Assembly (NCBI GenBank): GCA_963756495.1
Contig: CAVWNS010000014.1
Span: 558,001-622,000, forward strand
Reading direction: 5' to 3'
Length of the DNA: 64,000 bases
Origin: DATFDN01 sp963756495
GTDB lineage: Bacteria > Pseudomonadota > Alphaproteobacteria > Acetobacterales > Acetobacteraceae
Position numbers and translations under genes: made by a program. The notes under the pieces were generated by a model. It did no database searches. It saw only the letters and a program-made list of their open reading frames with translations, and was not told the origin of the DNA. Below are positions 36,777 through 46,307 of the stretch, one piece after another. The stretch's first letter is position 1. Each line of letters opens with the position of its first letter.

Positions 36777-38176
36777 ATGCCGGACTTCTCCAGGACCTGG
36801 GATGTGCTCGTCGCCGGCGGCGGCAACGCGGCGCTGTGCGCGGCCGTCATGGCGCGTCAGGCCGGCGCCAGCGTGCTGCTTGTCGAGCACGCGCCACGGG
36901 CCTTTCGCGGCGGCAACAGCCGGCACACCCGCAACTTGCGCGCCATGCACGAAGGCCCGCTCGGACCGCTGACGGACGCCTACGCCGAGGACGAATACTG
37001 GGACGACCTGCTGCGCGTCACCGGCGGCAACACCGACGAGGCGTTGGCGCGCATGACCATCCGCGCCTCCGCCAGGGTGTTCGGCTTCATGCACGACTGC
37101 GGCGTGCGCTTCCAGCCCTCGCTCACCGGCACGCTGAATCTCTCGCGCACCAACGCCTTCTTCCTTGGCGGCGGCAAGGCGCTGGTGAACGCCTATTACC
37201 TCACGGCGGAGCGGCTGGGCGTGGACATCCTGTACGACAGCGAGGTGCTGGCGCTGCATCTGGACGACCGCGCGGTGCGGGTGGCCGATATCACCTACAA
37301 GGGCTTCCCGCAGACCGTGCGCGCGCGCGCCGTGGTCGCCGCCAGCGGCGGGTTCCAGGCCAATCTGGAGTGGATGCGCCAGGTACCTGGGGCGAGGCGG
37401 TCGACAATTTCGTCATCCGCGGCACGCCCTACAATCGCGGGCGGGTGCTGAAGAGCTTGCTCGATCAGAAGGTAGCGGGGGTCGGCGATCCGACCCAGTG
37501 CCATGCCGTGGCGCTGGACGCGCGGGCGCCGAAGTTCGACGGCGGCATCACCACCCGCCTGGACAGCGTCCCATTCAGCGTCGTGGTCAACCGCGAGGCC
37601 GACCGGTTCTATGACGAGGGCGAGGATGTCTGGCCGAAGCGCTACGCCATCTGGGGTCGGCTGATCGCCCAGCAGCCGGGGCAGATCGCCTACTCGGTCT
37701 GCGATGCCCAGGCGGTGACGCTGTTCATGCCCTCGGTCTATCCCGCCATCCGGGCCGACACGCTGGGCGAGCTGGCCGAGCGGCTCGGGCTCGATCCGGT
37801 GCGTCTGCGGGCCACCGTCGCCCGCTACAACCAGGCGGTCCGCCCGGGGCGGTTCGACAACACGCGGCTGGACGGCTGCGCGACGGAGGGGCTGAACCCG
37901 CCCAAGACGAACTGGGCGCGGCCGATCGAGACGCCGCCGTTCTACGGCTACCCGCTGCGGCCCGGGATCACCTTCACCTATCTCGGCGTGCGGGTGAACG
38001 ATCTGGCGCAGGTGATGATGGAGGACGGCAGGCCCGCCGCCAACCTGTTCGCTTCGGGCGAGATCATGGCGGGCAACATTCTCGGCCGCGGCTATCTCGC
38101 CGGGTTTGGCATGACCATCGGCACGGTATTCGGTCGCATCGCAGGGGAGCAGGCGGCACGCCATGCGCGAAACTGA
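36777..38176 (+). CDS. tcuA: FAD-dependent tricarballylate dehydrogenase TcuA, one frameshift
   Basis: TcuA oxidises tricarballylate to cis-aconitate. The protein has the Rossmann FAD-binding start (DVLVAGGGNAALCAAVMARQ), the block RGGNSRHTRNLRAMHEGP, and a C-terminal substrate and FAD block (GRPAANLFASGEIMAGNILG). The two halves are in different frames, with one base lost near 37385 just before WGEAVDNFVIRGTPYNRG. The joined length is about 467 residues. The overlap with tcuB (14 bases) supports the assignment. Other succinate-dehydrogenase-like flavoproteins are less likely because of the partner. Confidence 0.88.
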
Positions 38177-39266
38177 CGCCATCCGCGAGGCCCGGCGCGA
38201 AATGGAGGTCTGCAACGCCTGCCGCTACTGCGAGGGCTTCTGCGCGGTCTTCCCGGCGATGGAGCTGCGGCGGGAGTTCTCGGCCGGGGACCTGAGCTAT
38301 CTCGCCAATCTCTGCCACAACTGCCGGGGCTGCTATTACGCCTGCCAGTACGCGCCCCCGCACGAGTGGGGCATCAACGTGCCGCGCAGCCTGGCCACCG
38401 TGCGGGCGCAGACCTACGCGGAATATGCCTGGCCGGCGCCGCTGGCCCGGGCATTCCAGCGCAATGGCGTGCTGGTCTCGCTGCTGAGCGCGGCGGCCCT
38501 CGCTTTCGTGCTGATCCTGACGGCGGGGCTCAACGACGCGCCGACCCTGTTCGCCGCCAGGGGCGTGCAGGCCGGCAGCTTCTATCAGGTGATCCCGCTC
38601 TGGGTGATGCAATTGGTCGCGCTCGCGACGTTCCTGTTCTCGCTCCTGGCGCTGGCGATGGGGGCGGCGACCTTCTGGCGCGATGCGGGCACGCCGCGCC
38701 CGGTCACGGCGGATGCGGCCGGGCGGGCGCTGTGGGACGTGCTGAGCCTGCGCAACCTGGGCGGCGGCGGCCATGGCTGTAACGACAACAGCGAGCGGTT
38801 CTCGATGACCCGTCGCTGGCTGCACCATGCCATGTTCTACGGCTTCATGCTGTGCTTCGCGGCGACTTGCACCGCCTTCGTCTATCACACCGCGTTCGGC
38901 TGGCCGGCCCCGTATCCGTTCCTCAGCCTGCCGGTGCTGCTGGGGACCATCGGCGGGGTCGCGCTGATGGCCGGCACGGCCGGGCTGTTCGCCATGAAGC
39001 TGGTGGACGATCCGGAGCCGGGCGCGCGCAACCTCCTGGGGGCTGACGTGGCCTTGCTGATGCTGCTGTTCCTTGCCACCGCCACTGGGCTGGTGCTGCT
39101 CGGCCTGCGCGGCACGGCGGCGATGGGGATCGCGCTACCCGTGCATCTGGGGTTCATCCTGGCGCTGTTCGTGCTGCTGCCGTACAGCAAGATGGTGCAT
39201 GGCGTGTACCGCACCGCGGCCCTGGTGCGCGCGGCCATAGAGGGCCGGGATGCGCCGACCACGTAG
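38163..39266 (+). CDS. tcuB: Tricarballylate utilisation 4Fe-4S/membrane protein TcuB
   Basis: TcuB reoxidises the reduced flavin of TcuA and passes electrons to the quinone pool. The 367-residue protein starts with two cysteine clusters for iron-sulfur centres (CNACRYCEGFC and CHNCRGCYYAC), followed by about six membrane helices, with paired His residues in RRWLHHAMFYGFMLC that could ligate haem. The neighbour tcuA fixes the function. The transporter tcuC and regulator tcuR of the known locus are not in the window. Confidence 0.9.
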   Translation: MRETDAIREARREMEVCNACRYCEGFCAVFPAMELRREFSAGDLSYLANLCHNCRGCYYACQYAPPHEWGINVPRSLATVRAQTYAEYAWPAPLARAFQRNGVLVSLLSAAALAFVLILTAGLNDAPTLFAARGVQAGSFYQVIPLWVMQLVALATFLFSLLALAMGAATFWRDAGTPRPVTADAAGRALWDVLSLRNLGGGGHGCNDNSERFSMTRRWLHHAMFYGFMLCFAATCTAFVYHTAFGWPAPYPFLSLPVLLGTIGGVALMAGTAGLFAMKLVDDPEPGARNLLGADVALLMLLFLATATGLVLLGLRGTAAMGIALPVHLGFILALFVLLPYSKMVHGVYRTAALVRAAIEGRDAPTT

Positions 39267-39284
39267 GGAGCCGGTCAAGCGCCA

Positions 39285-39320
39285 AGCGCCTCCCGCCACC
39301 GGGTCGTGACGGGAGGCGCT
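39285..39320. terminator. Bidirectional hairpin between tcuB and hbd
   Basis: An 11-bp perfect stem (39285-39295 with 39310-39320) and 14-base loop lie between two convergent genes. No T-run follows on either side, so termination may be weak or Rho-assisted. Confidence 0.55.
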
Positions 39321-39327
39321 GCCTTGG

Positions 39328-40257
39328 TCAGCGCGTGGGGCGCGGCGGGTCCTGCGTGTAGTCGTAGAAGCCGCGTCCGGTCTTGCGGCCGAGCCAGCCG
39401 GCTTCGACGTATTTCACCAGCAGCGGGCAGGGACGGTACTTGCTATCCGACAGCCCCTCGTAGAGGACCTGCATGATCGACAGGCAGGTATCCAGCCCGA
39501 TGAAGTCGGCCAGCTCCAGCGGGCCCATCGGATGGTTCGCGCCCAGCCGCATGGAGGTGTCGATGGCCGCGATGGAGCCCACGCCCTCGTACAGGGCATA
39601 GACCGCCTCGTTGATCATCGGCACCAGGATGCGATTGACGATGAAGGCCGGGAAATCCTCAGACACGGCGACCGCCTTGCCGAGCCGGTTCGCCAATGCC
39701 TCCACGGCGAGGAAGGTCGGCTCGTCGGTGGCGATCCCGCGGATGATCTCCACCAGCTTCATGACCGGGACCGGGTTCATGAAGTGCATCCCGATGAACT
39801 TCTCGGGCCGGTCCGTCGTGGCGCCCAGTCGGGTGATCGAGATGGACGAGGTGTTCGAGGCGATCATGCAGGACGGCTTCACGTGGGGGGTGAGCGTCTT
39901 GAACACCGCCCGCTTCACGTCCTCCTTCTCGGTCGCCGCCTCGATCACCAGGTCGGCCTCGCCGAAAGCACCGTAGTCGGTGGAGGTCTCGATGCGCGCC
40001 AGCGCCGCGTCCCGGGCCTCGGCACTGACCAGGCCGCGATTGACTTGGCGGTCCATGTTGCGAGCCATGAGGCTCACCGCCTTCTGGAGCTGCTCAGCGC
40101 GCACGTCGAGGATGGTGACGGGCACCCCCGACAGGGCGCAGACATGGGCGATGCCGTTGCCCATCTGGCCGGCCCCGATCACCCCGATGCGCGCGATCTC
40201 CGGCGCATCGGCAAGCAGCGAGGCGGCAGCGGGCACCGACTTCACTTCGACATTCAT
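39328..40257 (-). CDS. 3-hydroxybutyryl-CoA dehydrogenase
   Basis: This soluble NAD-dependent enzyme oxidises 3-hydroxyacyl-CoA in fatty-acid or butyrate metabolism. The 309-residue protein has the N-terminal dinucleotide motif IGVIGAGQMGNGIAHVCALSG, the catalytic-region blocks CMIASNTSSISIT and GMHFMNPVPVMKLVEI, and the C-terminal domain with NRILVPMINEAVYALYEGVG and LADFIGLDTCLSIM. The ATG directly follows the stop codon of etfA. The etfBA-hbd gene order is common in Alphaproteobacteria. Confidence 0.94.
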   Translation of the reverse strand: MNVEVKSVPAAASLLADAPEIARIGVIGAGQMGNGIAHVCALSGVPVTILDVRAEQLQKAVSLMARNMDRQVNRGLVSAEARDAALARIETSTDYGAFGEADLVIEAATEKEDVKRAVFKTLTPHVKPSCMIASNTSSISITRLGATTDRPEKFIGMHFMNPVPVMKLVEIIRGIATDEPTFLAVEALANRLGKAVAVSEDFPAFIVNRILVPMINEAVYALYEGVGSIAAIDTSMRLGANHPMGPLELADFIGLDTCLSIMQVLYEGLSDSKYRPCPLLVKYVEAGWLGRKTGRGFYDYTQDPPRPTR

Positions 40258-41193
40258 TCAGGAGCGCTCCAGTTCGGCCGCCAACTCGGGCAGCGCCGTG
40301 AACAGATCAGCAACCAGGCCATAATCGGCGACCTGGAAAATGGGCGCTTCCTCGTCCTTATTGATCGCCACGATGACCTTGCTGTCCTTCATCCCGGCCA
40401 GATGCTGGATGGCGCCGGAGATGCCGACCGCGACGTAGAGGTCCGGGGCGACGACCTTGCCGGTCTGTCCCACCTGATAATCATTGGGGACAAATCCGGA
40501 ATCCACCGCCGCGCGCGAGGCGCCGATGGCGGCCCCTAGCTTGTCGGCGATGGGCTCGAGCAGCTTGAAGTTGTCGCCGCTCTGCATCCCGCGTCCGCCG
40601 GAAACGACCACCTTGGCGGCCGTCAGCTCGGGACGCTCGCTCTTGGACAGCTCGGCGGAGACGAAATGCGACAGCCCAGGCGCTTGGGAGGCGGGTGCCG
40701 GCTCGATCACCGCGCTGCCGCCTTCGGTGGCCACCGGGTCGAAGCTGGCCGCGCGCGCCGTCAGGACCTTCTTCGCGTCAGACGACTTCACCGTGGCCAA
40801 GGCATTCCCGGCATAGATCGGGCGGATGAAGGTGTCCGCATCGACCACACCGGCGATGTCGCTGATCGGCTGACTGTCGAGCAGGGCCGCGACGCGCGGC
40901 ATGATGTTCTTGCCCACCGCCGTCGAAGCGGCGAACAGGTGGGAGTAGGCCGGCGCCAGCGCCACCAGGAGGGCGGCCAGGGGCTCGGCCAGGACATGCT
41001 CGAAGGCGTCCCCGTCGGCGACCAGCACCTTGGTCAAGCCGGGCAGCTTCGCCGCGGCATCGGCCGCCGCCTGCACGCCCTTGCCCACCACCAAGCCATG
41101 CACCTCGCCGAGCTGGACGGCAGCCGCGACGGCGCTGCGCGAGGGCTGCTTGATGGCGGCTCCGTCGTGCTCCAGCAGGATCAGGGACGTCAT
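40258..41193 (-). CDS. etfA: Electron transfer flavoprotein subunit alpha
   Basis: EtfA binds FAD and, with EtfB, passes electrons from acyl-CoA dehydrogenases to ETF:quinone oxidoreductase. The 311-residue protein has the ETF alpha signature with VVSGGRGMQSGDNFKLLEPI, then DSGFVPNDYQVGQTGKVVAP and LYVAVGISGAIQHLAGMKDS, and the end with VIVAINKDEEAPIFQVADYG. It follows etfB by 2 bases and is followed directly by the 3-hydroxybutyryl-CoA dehydrogenase, forming one operon. Confidence 0.97.
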   Translation of the reverse strand: MTSLILLEHDGAAIKQPSRSAVAAAVQLGEVHGLVVGKGVQAAADAAAKLPGLTKVLVADGDAFEHVLAEPLAALLVALAPAYSHLFAASTAVGKNIMPRVAALLDSQPISDIAGVVDADTFIRPIYAGNALATVKSSDAKKVLTARAASFDPVATEGGSAVIEPAPASQAPGLSHFVSAELSKSERPELTAAKVVVSGGRGMQSGDNFKLLEPIADKLGAAIGASRAAVDSGFVPNDYQVGQTGKVVAPDLYVAVGISGAIQHLAGMKDSKVIVAINKDEEAPIFQVADYGLVADLFTALPELAAELERS

Positions 41194-41195
41194 TC

Positions 41196-41945
41196 TCAGA
41201 TCACCTTCGCTTCCGTCTTGAGCTTTTGGACCAGCTCGGCGACCGAGCCGACCTTCTGCCCCGCCTTGCGCTTCGCCGGCTCGTTCACCTTCACGATGGT
41301 CAGCCGCGGCGCCGGATCGACGCCGAGTTCGGCCGGCTTGATGTTGGCGATCGGCTTCTTGCGCGCCTTCATGATGTTGGGCAGCGAGGCATAACGCGGC
41401 TCGTTCAGGCGCAGGTCGGTGGTGATGATCGCCGGCAGCTTCAGCGCCACCGTCTCGAGCCCGCCATCCACCTCGCGCGTGACGGTGATCGTCTCGCCCT
41501 CGATGGCGAGCTTGCTCGCGAAGGTGCCTTGCGCCCAGCCGAGCAGCGCGGCCAGCATCTGGCCGGTGGCGTTCATGTCGTCATCGATCGCCTGCTTGCC
41601 GAGGATGATCAGCCCGGGCTGTTCACGCGCCGCGATGGCCTTCAGCAGCTTGGCCACCGCCAGCGGCTGCAGTTCGACGGCGGTCTCGACCAGGATGCCG
41701 CGATCGGCGCCCATTGCCAGCGCGGTGCGGATGGTCTCCGCGCACTGGGCAATCCCCATGGAGATGGCCACGATCTCGGTGGCGACGCCCTTCTCCTTCA
41801 GCCGGACCGCCTCCTCGATGGCGATCTCGTCGAACGGGTTCATTGACATCTTGACGCCCGCCGTCTCGACGCCGGTGCCGTCGGCCTTCACCCGGACCTT
41901 CACGTTGTAGTCGACCACCCGCTTGACCGCGACGAGTATTTTCAT
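41196..41945 (-). CDS. etfB: Electron transfer flavoprotein subunit beta
   Basis: EtfB is the AMP-binding partner of EtfA. The 249-residue protein starts MKILVAVKRVVDYNVKVRVK and contains the blocks MNPFDEIAIEEAVRLKEKG, LGKQAIDDDMNATGQMLAAL and the signature LKLPAIITTDLRLNEPRY. It is the first gene of the etfB-etfA-hbd operon. The 139 bases upstream, shared with the HIG1-like gene's downstream side, should hold the promoter, but no clear motif is seen. Confidence 0.97.
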   Translation of the reverse strand: MKILVAVKRVVDYNVKVRVKADGTGVETAGVKMSMNPFDEIAIEEAVRLKEKGVATEIVAISMGIAQCAETIRTALAMGADRGILVETAVELQPLAVAKLLKAIAAREQPGLIILGKQAIDDDMNATGQMLAALLGWAQGTFASKLAIEGETITVTREVDGGLETVALKLPAIITTDLRLNEPRYASLPNIMKARKKPIANIKPAELGVDPAPRLTIVKVNEPAKRKAGQKVGSVAELVQKLKTEAKVI

Positions 41946-42084
41946 GAGACCGTGCCGCTTCCAGAACCCGCGAGCCGAGACAGGCCGCCGCAGGGCGGAC
42001 AGCCTGTTCGCACCTGCAATAGAACGAGCGGACCATATGCACCCGGCGGAGCCGCTGTCAAACGCCCCCGGCGTCCTCGTCCGA

Positions 42085-42279
42085 TCAACCCCGCAGGAGC
42101 CCCAGCATCAGCATGAACAGCAGCAGCGCCGCGGCCTGTAGGATCACGCGCCAGCGCATGAGCATGTTGGAGCGGCGGGGATCGGCACCGCCGCGGGCCA
42201 CCCCGATCAGGCCGGCAAACAGGACGGCGAGGGTAGCGAACATCAGCAGGCCGACGATGAAGGGAAGAAGATGGCTCAC
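42085..42279 (-). CDS. HIG1-like twin transmembrane protein
   Basis: The 64-residue product is a small inner-membrane protein with two helices (LPFIVGLLMFATLAVLFAGL and VILQAAALLLFMLMLGLL) joined by a basic loop (ARGGADPRRSNMLMRWR). This is the layout of bacterial HIG1-domain or twin-TM proteins that associate with cytochrome oxidase. The start is probably the GTG at 42279, and another GTG at 42288 would add three residues. It lies divergent from the MscS-type gene. Confidence 0.75.
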   Translation of the reverse strand: MSHLLPFIVGLLMFATLAVLFAGLIGVARGGADPRRSNMLMRWRVILQAAALLLFMLMLGLLRG

Positions 42280-42381
42280 AGCGGTCACATGGTGTTCAGC
42301 TTTGCGCTCTGAAATGGGCGCGGGCGCGCTTTTGTCATCGTTTCGTGCGCGCGCCGAGGAGGCGATGATTTGGGTCGTCCG

Positions 42382-44922
42382 ATGACCGGCTCGGTCGACC
42401 CGGCGCCACGTGTCGCCCTCATCCTCGCCCTCGCCGCTTGTCCGTGTCTCGCGTGGGCCGCCGCGCCGCCGCCAGCCGCGCCCTCGCCGTCTGTGCCCCC
42501 GATCAGTGCGGCCGAGGCACGTCAGGCGCTGGATGTCCTGACCGATCCGGCGCGACGAACGCAAGTCGTCGGCACGCTGGAGGCGATCGTACGGGCCGAA
42601 GCCGCGCACCCGGCACGCCAGCCGGGCACCCCGGCCGCCACGGCCGTCCCGGCACCATCCATTCCGACATCTTCCACCCCAACGGCTGCTCCCGCCGCGA
42701 AGCAACCGGCCGTCCGGATCGACCCTAACAGCCTTGGGGCAGCCGTGTTGCTCGGCGTGCCGGGCTTTCTCGCCACCCTGTGGAACCGGACCGCCGCCGC
42801 CGCCCGAACGGCGCAAAGCTTACCGCTACTCTGGGGCTGGTTGGTGGTGATGGGCACCGATCCCCGGGCTCAGTCGATCCTGCGCCAGGCGATCTGGCGC
42901 GTGGCGCTCGCCTGCGGCGCCGGGCTGGCAGCCGAGTTCGCGGTGCGTCGCCTGCTGCGCCGGCCAGTCTCCGTGCTCGCCAGGCGCGGGCCGGCCGGTA
43001 CCGGCGCACCGGATCGGGCCGCGACGATCCCGGCCGGGGCGGCTGCGCCCGAGGCGATCGCGGACGAGATGGATGCCGACGAGGCAGGCGCGGATGGGGG
43101 CCTTGCCGGCGAGGCGCGCGCCGAGGCGGGCGAGGTGGAGGCGCCGCGGCGGCGCGGGCACACGGCGCTGGCGCTGCTCCGCCGCCTGCCGCTGGTCTTC
43201 GCGCGCTTGCTGCTCGACCTGGTGCCCGTGCTCGGCTTCGCGGTCGTCGGGCACGTCGTCGCGGAGAGCGACATCGGCGCCACCGAGCAGTCCCGGCTGG
43301 TGATGCTGGCGATGGTGGATGCCTACGTCATCTCGGCCGGGGTGATGGTGTTCGTCCGCATGATGCTGTCGCCCGACGGGCAGCGACTGCGTCTGCTGCG
43401 GGTCTCCGACGCGACCGCGCTCTGGGCCACGCGATGGGTCCGGCGGCTGACCGTGGTCACGGTGTTCGGCTACGCCATCGCGGAAGTCGGGGTGGCGCTC
43501 GGCATGTCCATGCCGGCGCATGACGGGCTGCTGAAGATCTGCGGACTGATCATCCATGTCTTCCTAGGTGTTATGGTGCTCCAGAAACGCCGGGCGGTGA
43601 CGATCTGGATGCGCCCCCCGGCTGGGGCCACCGGTCCGTTGGCGCGCATCCGCAACGCCCTCGCGCCGGTCTGGCATTGGATCGCGCTGTTCTTCTTGGT
43701 CGCCATCTGGATCGCCTGGGCGATCGAGGTCCCCAACGGCTTCACGCAGATCCTGCGCGTCTTCGTTATCGTCATGGTGGACCTGATGCTGGCGCGCATC
43801 GCCTCGATCGTGCTGCTCGGGGCGTTGGAGCGCGTGGGGCGCGTGCGACCCGATCTGGCCGAGCGGTACCCGGGGCTGGAGGCGCGCCTGACTTTCTATC
43901 GTCCGACGGTGCAGGCGGCCGCCCGGGCCATCGTCTATGCCGGGGCGGGCGTGCTGATGCTGGAGATGTCGGGTCTCCCGCTGTTCTCCTGGTTCGCCAT
44001 CAGCTTCCTCGGTCAGCGCCTCGTGGCCGGTCTGCTCACCCTGGGGTTGACGGTCGTGCTCGCCGTCGTGGTGTGGGAGACGGCGAACGGCGCGCTGGAG
44101 ATGCATCTCGCCCGGCTCTCGCGCGAGCAGCAAGCGGCACGCTCCGCCCGGCTGCGAACCCTGCTGCCGCTGCTGCGCAGCACGCTGCTGGTCGCGATCG
44201 TGGTGATCGCGGGCCTGACGGTGCTGTCGGAGATCGGCATCAACATCGCCCCGTTGCTGGCCGGAGCGGGCATTGTCGGGGTAGCGATCGGCTTCGGCTC
44301 GCAGAAACTGGTGCAGGACCTCATCACCGGCATCTTCCTGCTGCTGGAGAATGCGATGCAGGTGGGCGACTGGGTCACCGTGTCGAGCCTGTCGGGCACG
44401 GTGGAGGCCCTTTCGGTGCGGACCATCCGCCTGCGCGCCAGCGATGGGTCGGTCCACATCATCCCGTTCAGTTCGGTCACCAGCGTGACAAACACCAACC
44501 GCGGGATCGGCAACGCGGCGGTGAGCGTCACCGTTCCCTATTCGGAGGACACGGACCGGGTGAGCGCGATCCTGCTGGACCTCGGCGCCGGGATGCGCGC
44601 GGACCCGGCGTTCGCCTCGAAGATGCTGAGCGACCTGCAATTGTGGGGGGTGGACAAGGTGGACGGCGCCGGTGCCACCTTGACTGGCCAGTTCGTCTGC
44701 ACCGACGCCGGCCGCTGGCCTGTCCAGCGCGAGTTCAACCGGCGGCTGAAGAAGCGTTTCGAGGAGGAGGGGGTGGAGATCTATAATCCTGCGCGCACCG
44801 TGGTGGTGCCCGTCCCAGCCCGATCGTCCCGGCCCGCGCTGGCCTCGGCCCATGCCGGCGCCGCAATGGCCGGAGCTGAGACGGCCGGAGCCAACGGGGC
44901 CCGGGAGGAGGCCACGCCATGA
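42382..44922 (+). CDS. Large MscS-family mechanosensitive channel (YbiO/MscK-like)
   Basis: The 846-residue protein begins with a signal sequence (VALILALAACPCLAWAAA) and a Pro/Ala/Thr-rich periplasmic stretch, then about 10 membrane helices. The MscS core is near residues 620-790: the pore helix ILAGAGI-like LLAGAGIVGVAIGFGSQKLV, then the beta domain (VGDWVTVSSLSGTVEALSVR, TIRLRASDGSVHIIPFSS) and a C-terminal alpha/beta part ending VVVPVP. Such channels release solutes on hypo-osmotic shock. An alternative TTG start lies 12 bases upstream. The stop overlaps the next gene (ATGA). Confidence 0.92.
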   Translation: MTGSVDPAPRVALILALAACPCLAWAAAPPPAAPSPSVPPISAAEARQALDVLTDPARRTQVVGTLEAIVRAEAAHPARQPGTPAATAVPAPSIPTSSTPTAAPAAKQPAVRIDPNSLGAAVLLGVPGFLATLWNRTAAAARTAQSLPLLWGWLVVMGTDPRAQSILRQAIWRVALACGAGLAAEFAVRRLLRRPVSVLARRGPAGTGAPDRAATIPAGAAAPEAIADEMDADEAGADGGLAGEARAEAGEVEAPRRRGHTALALLRRLPLVFARLLLDLVPVLGFAVVGHVVAESDIGATEQSRLVMLAMVDAYVISAGVMVFVRMMLSPDGQRLRLLRVSDATALWATRWVRRLTVVTVFGYAIAEVGVALGMSMPAHDGLLKICGLIIHVFLGVMVLQKRRAVTIWMRPPAGATGPLARIRNALAPVWHWIALFFLVAIWIAWAIEVPNGFTQILRVFVIVMVDLMLARIASIVLLGALERVGRVRPDLAERYPGLEARLTFYRPTVQAAARAIVYAGAGVLMLEMSGLPLFSWFAISFLGQRLVAGLLTLGLTVVLAVVVWETANGALEMHLARLSREQQAARSARLRTLLPLLRSTLLVAIVVIAGLTVLSEIGINIAPLLAGAGIVGVAIGFGSQKLVQDLITGIFLLLENAMQVGDWVTVSSLSGTVEALSVRTIRLRASDGSVHIIPFSSVTSVTNTNRGIGNAAVSVTVPYSEDTDRVSAILLDLGAGMRADPAFASKMLSDLQLWGVDKVDGAGATLTGQFVCTDAGRWPVQREFNRRLKKRFEEEGVEIYNPARTVVVPVPARSSRPALASAHAGAAMAGAETAGANGAREEATP

Positions 44923-45656
44923 ACGGCACGGACCCGCTGGCCCGCTTGGTGGAGGCCGTCGCCCGCGACGGCTTTGCCTTCGTCGGCGCGGTGGAGATGC
45001 GCGCGGCCTTCGCCCGCATCGGCTCGATGGCCGATTGGGACACCTTCGCCGCGAGCTGGGACGATCTCGGGCTCGACACCTACATGGCCGATGGCGGGCG
45101 CTATCGGAAGCGACGCCACGGGGTCTATGCCGCCGGTCCCGAGGGCATCCGCCGAAAGCCGCACCAGGCGCACTACCAGAGCCGGGACTACAACAGCCTG
45201 AATGGAGGGATCGCCCGCTGGTTCGAACCGGTGCTGGCCGATATCGGCGCCGGGCCGACCATGACCACGGTGCTCGCCACCTGCCGCGCGCTGTTCGAGC
45301 GGCTGACCCCGCGACCGCCCGGCCAGGTGCTGCGCTGGCATGTCGAAATTCACCAGTTCCGGATCGAGGCGCGAGCCGAGCAGGCCGGTTGCCCGACGCC
45401 CGAAGGCACCCACCAGGACGGCGTGGACCATGTGCTGGTGCTCCTGGTCGGGCGCCGCAACATCCGCGAGGGGATGACCGGGGTCACCGACCTGGCCGGC
45501 CGCCCCCTGGGCAGCTTCATGCTGACCCAGCCGATGGACGCGGCGCTGGTGGACGACAACCGGGTGATGCACGGTGTCACCCCGGTCGCCCCGATCGACA
45601 CGGCGCTGCCTGGCTATCGCGACGTGTTGGTGGTGACGTTCCGGCGCGAGGCGTAG
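44919..45656 (+). CDS. 2-oxoglutarate/Fe(II) dioxygenase family protein (2OG-Fe_Oxy_2)
   Basis: The 245-residue protein resembles the PF10014 family, which includes free amino-acid hydroxylases such as L-isoleucine 4-hydroxylase. The iron site is visible as His and Asp in GTHQDGVDHVLVLLV and the distal His in DNRVMHGVTPV, with the 2OG-binding Arg in YRDVLVVTFR. The block HVEIHQFRIEA precedes the motif. The start overlaps the stop of the MscS-type gene, which implies coupled translation. The substrate is unknown; an amino acid or compatible solute would fit the osmotic context, but that is inference. Confidence 0.8.
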   Translation: MNGTDPLARLVEAVARDGFAFVGAVEMRAAFARIGSMADWDTFAASWDDLGLDTYMADGGRYRKRRHGVYAAGPEGIRRKPHQAHYQSRDYNSLNGGIARWFEPVLADIGAGPTMTTVLATCRALFERLTPRPPGQVLRWHVEIHQFRIEARAEQAGCPTPEGTHQDGVDHVLVLLVGRRNIREGMTGVTDLAGRPLGSFMLTQPMDAALVDDNRVMHGVTPVAPIDTALPGYRDVLVVTFRREA

Positions 45657-45717
45657 CGCGACGCTTTCCGCTGCCCCCGCCATCTGCTACGGGGCGGCGC
45701 ACGAAACGGAGAGCGCC

Positions 45718-46260
45718 ATGTCAGAGACAATCCCGCAGGCCGGAGCCCAGCAGCGCCCGCCGCTCGTGGTGAATATCCAGTACGTGAAGGACCTCTCGTT
45801 CGAGGTGCCGGGCGCTCCACAGGTCTTCACGCAGCTGCGCGCCCAGCCGGCGGTGAACATCAACCTCGACGTGCAGGCACGCCGGGTGCAGGAGGGCCAG
45901 GAGGTCTTCGAGGTTTCCCTGCTGATCCGCGCGGAGGCACAGGAGACGTCTCCGCCCGGCCCCGACGGGCAGCCTGGGCCGCCGTTGCCCGCACCCAACG
46001 TGATCTTCGTGGCCGAACTCAACTATTCCGGGGTGTTCACCCTATCGGGCCTGCCGGAGAATGCCGTGGAGCCCGTGCTGTTGGTGGAGTGCCCGCGCAT
46101 CCTGTTCCCGTTCGCCCGCAACCTGCTGGCCGACGTGACCCGCGAGGGCGGATTTCCCCCCGTGCTGCTGCAGCCGATCGATTTCGTCGCACTGTGGCAG
46201 GCGCGCCGGGCCCAAGGCCAGGGACAGGGCCAGGGACAGGCGCAACCGACCGTCGCCTGA
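45718..46260 (+). CDS. secB: Protein-export chaperone SecB
   Basis: SecB is a tetrameric cytosolic chaperone that keeps pre-proteins unfolded for SecA. The 180-residue protein has VVNIQYVKDLSFEVPGAP near the N-terminus, the VNINLDVQARRV strand, VIFVAELNYSGVFTL, and the conserved ECPRILFPFARNLLADVTRE and GGFPPVLLQPIDFVALW blocks. A proline/glycine loop (SPPGPDGQPGPPLPAP) is inserted after the second strand, and a Gln/Gly repeat tail is added, both longer than usual. The ATG at 45718 follows GGAGA. Confidence 0.95.
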   Translation: MSETIPQAGAQQRPPLVVNIQYVKDLSFEVPGAPQVFTQLRAQPAVNINLDVQARRVQEGQEVFEVSLLIRAEAQETSPPGPDGQPGPPLPAPNVIFVAELNYSGVFTLSGLPENAVEPVLLVECPRILFPFARNLLADVTREGGFPPVLLQPIDFVALWQARRAQGQGQGQGQAQPTVA

Positions 46261-46307
46261 CCTGGCGCAAACCTGGCGCGCGACTCGATAATGCCTGTTG
46301 GCCTCGT

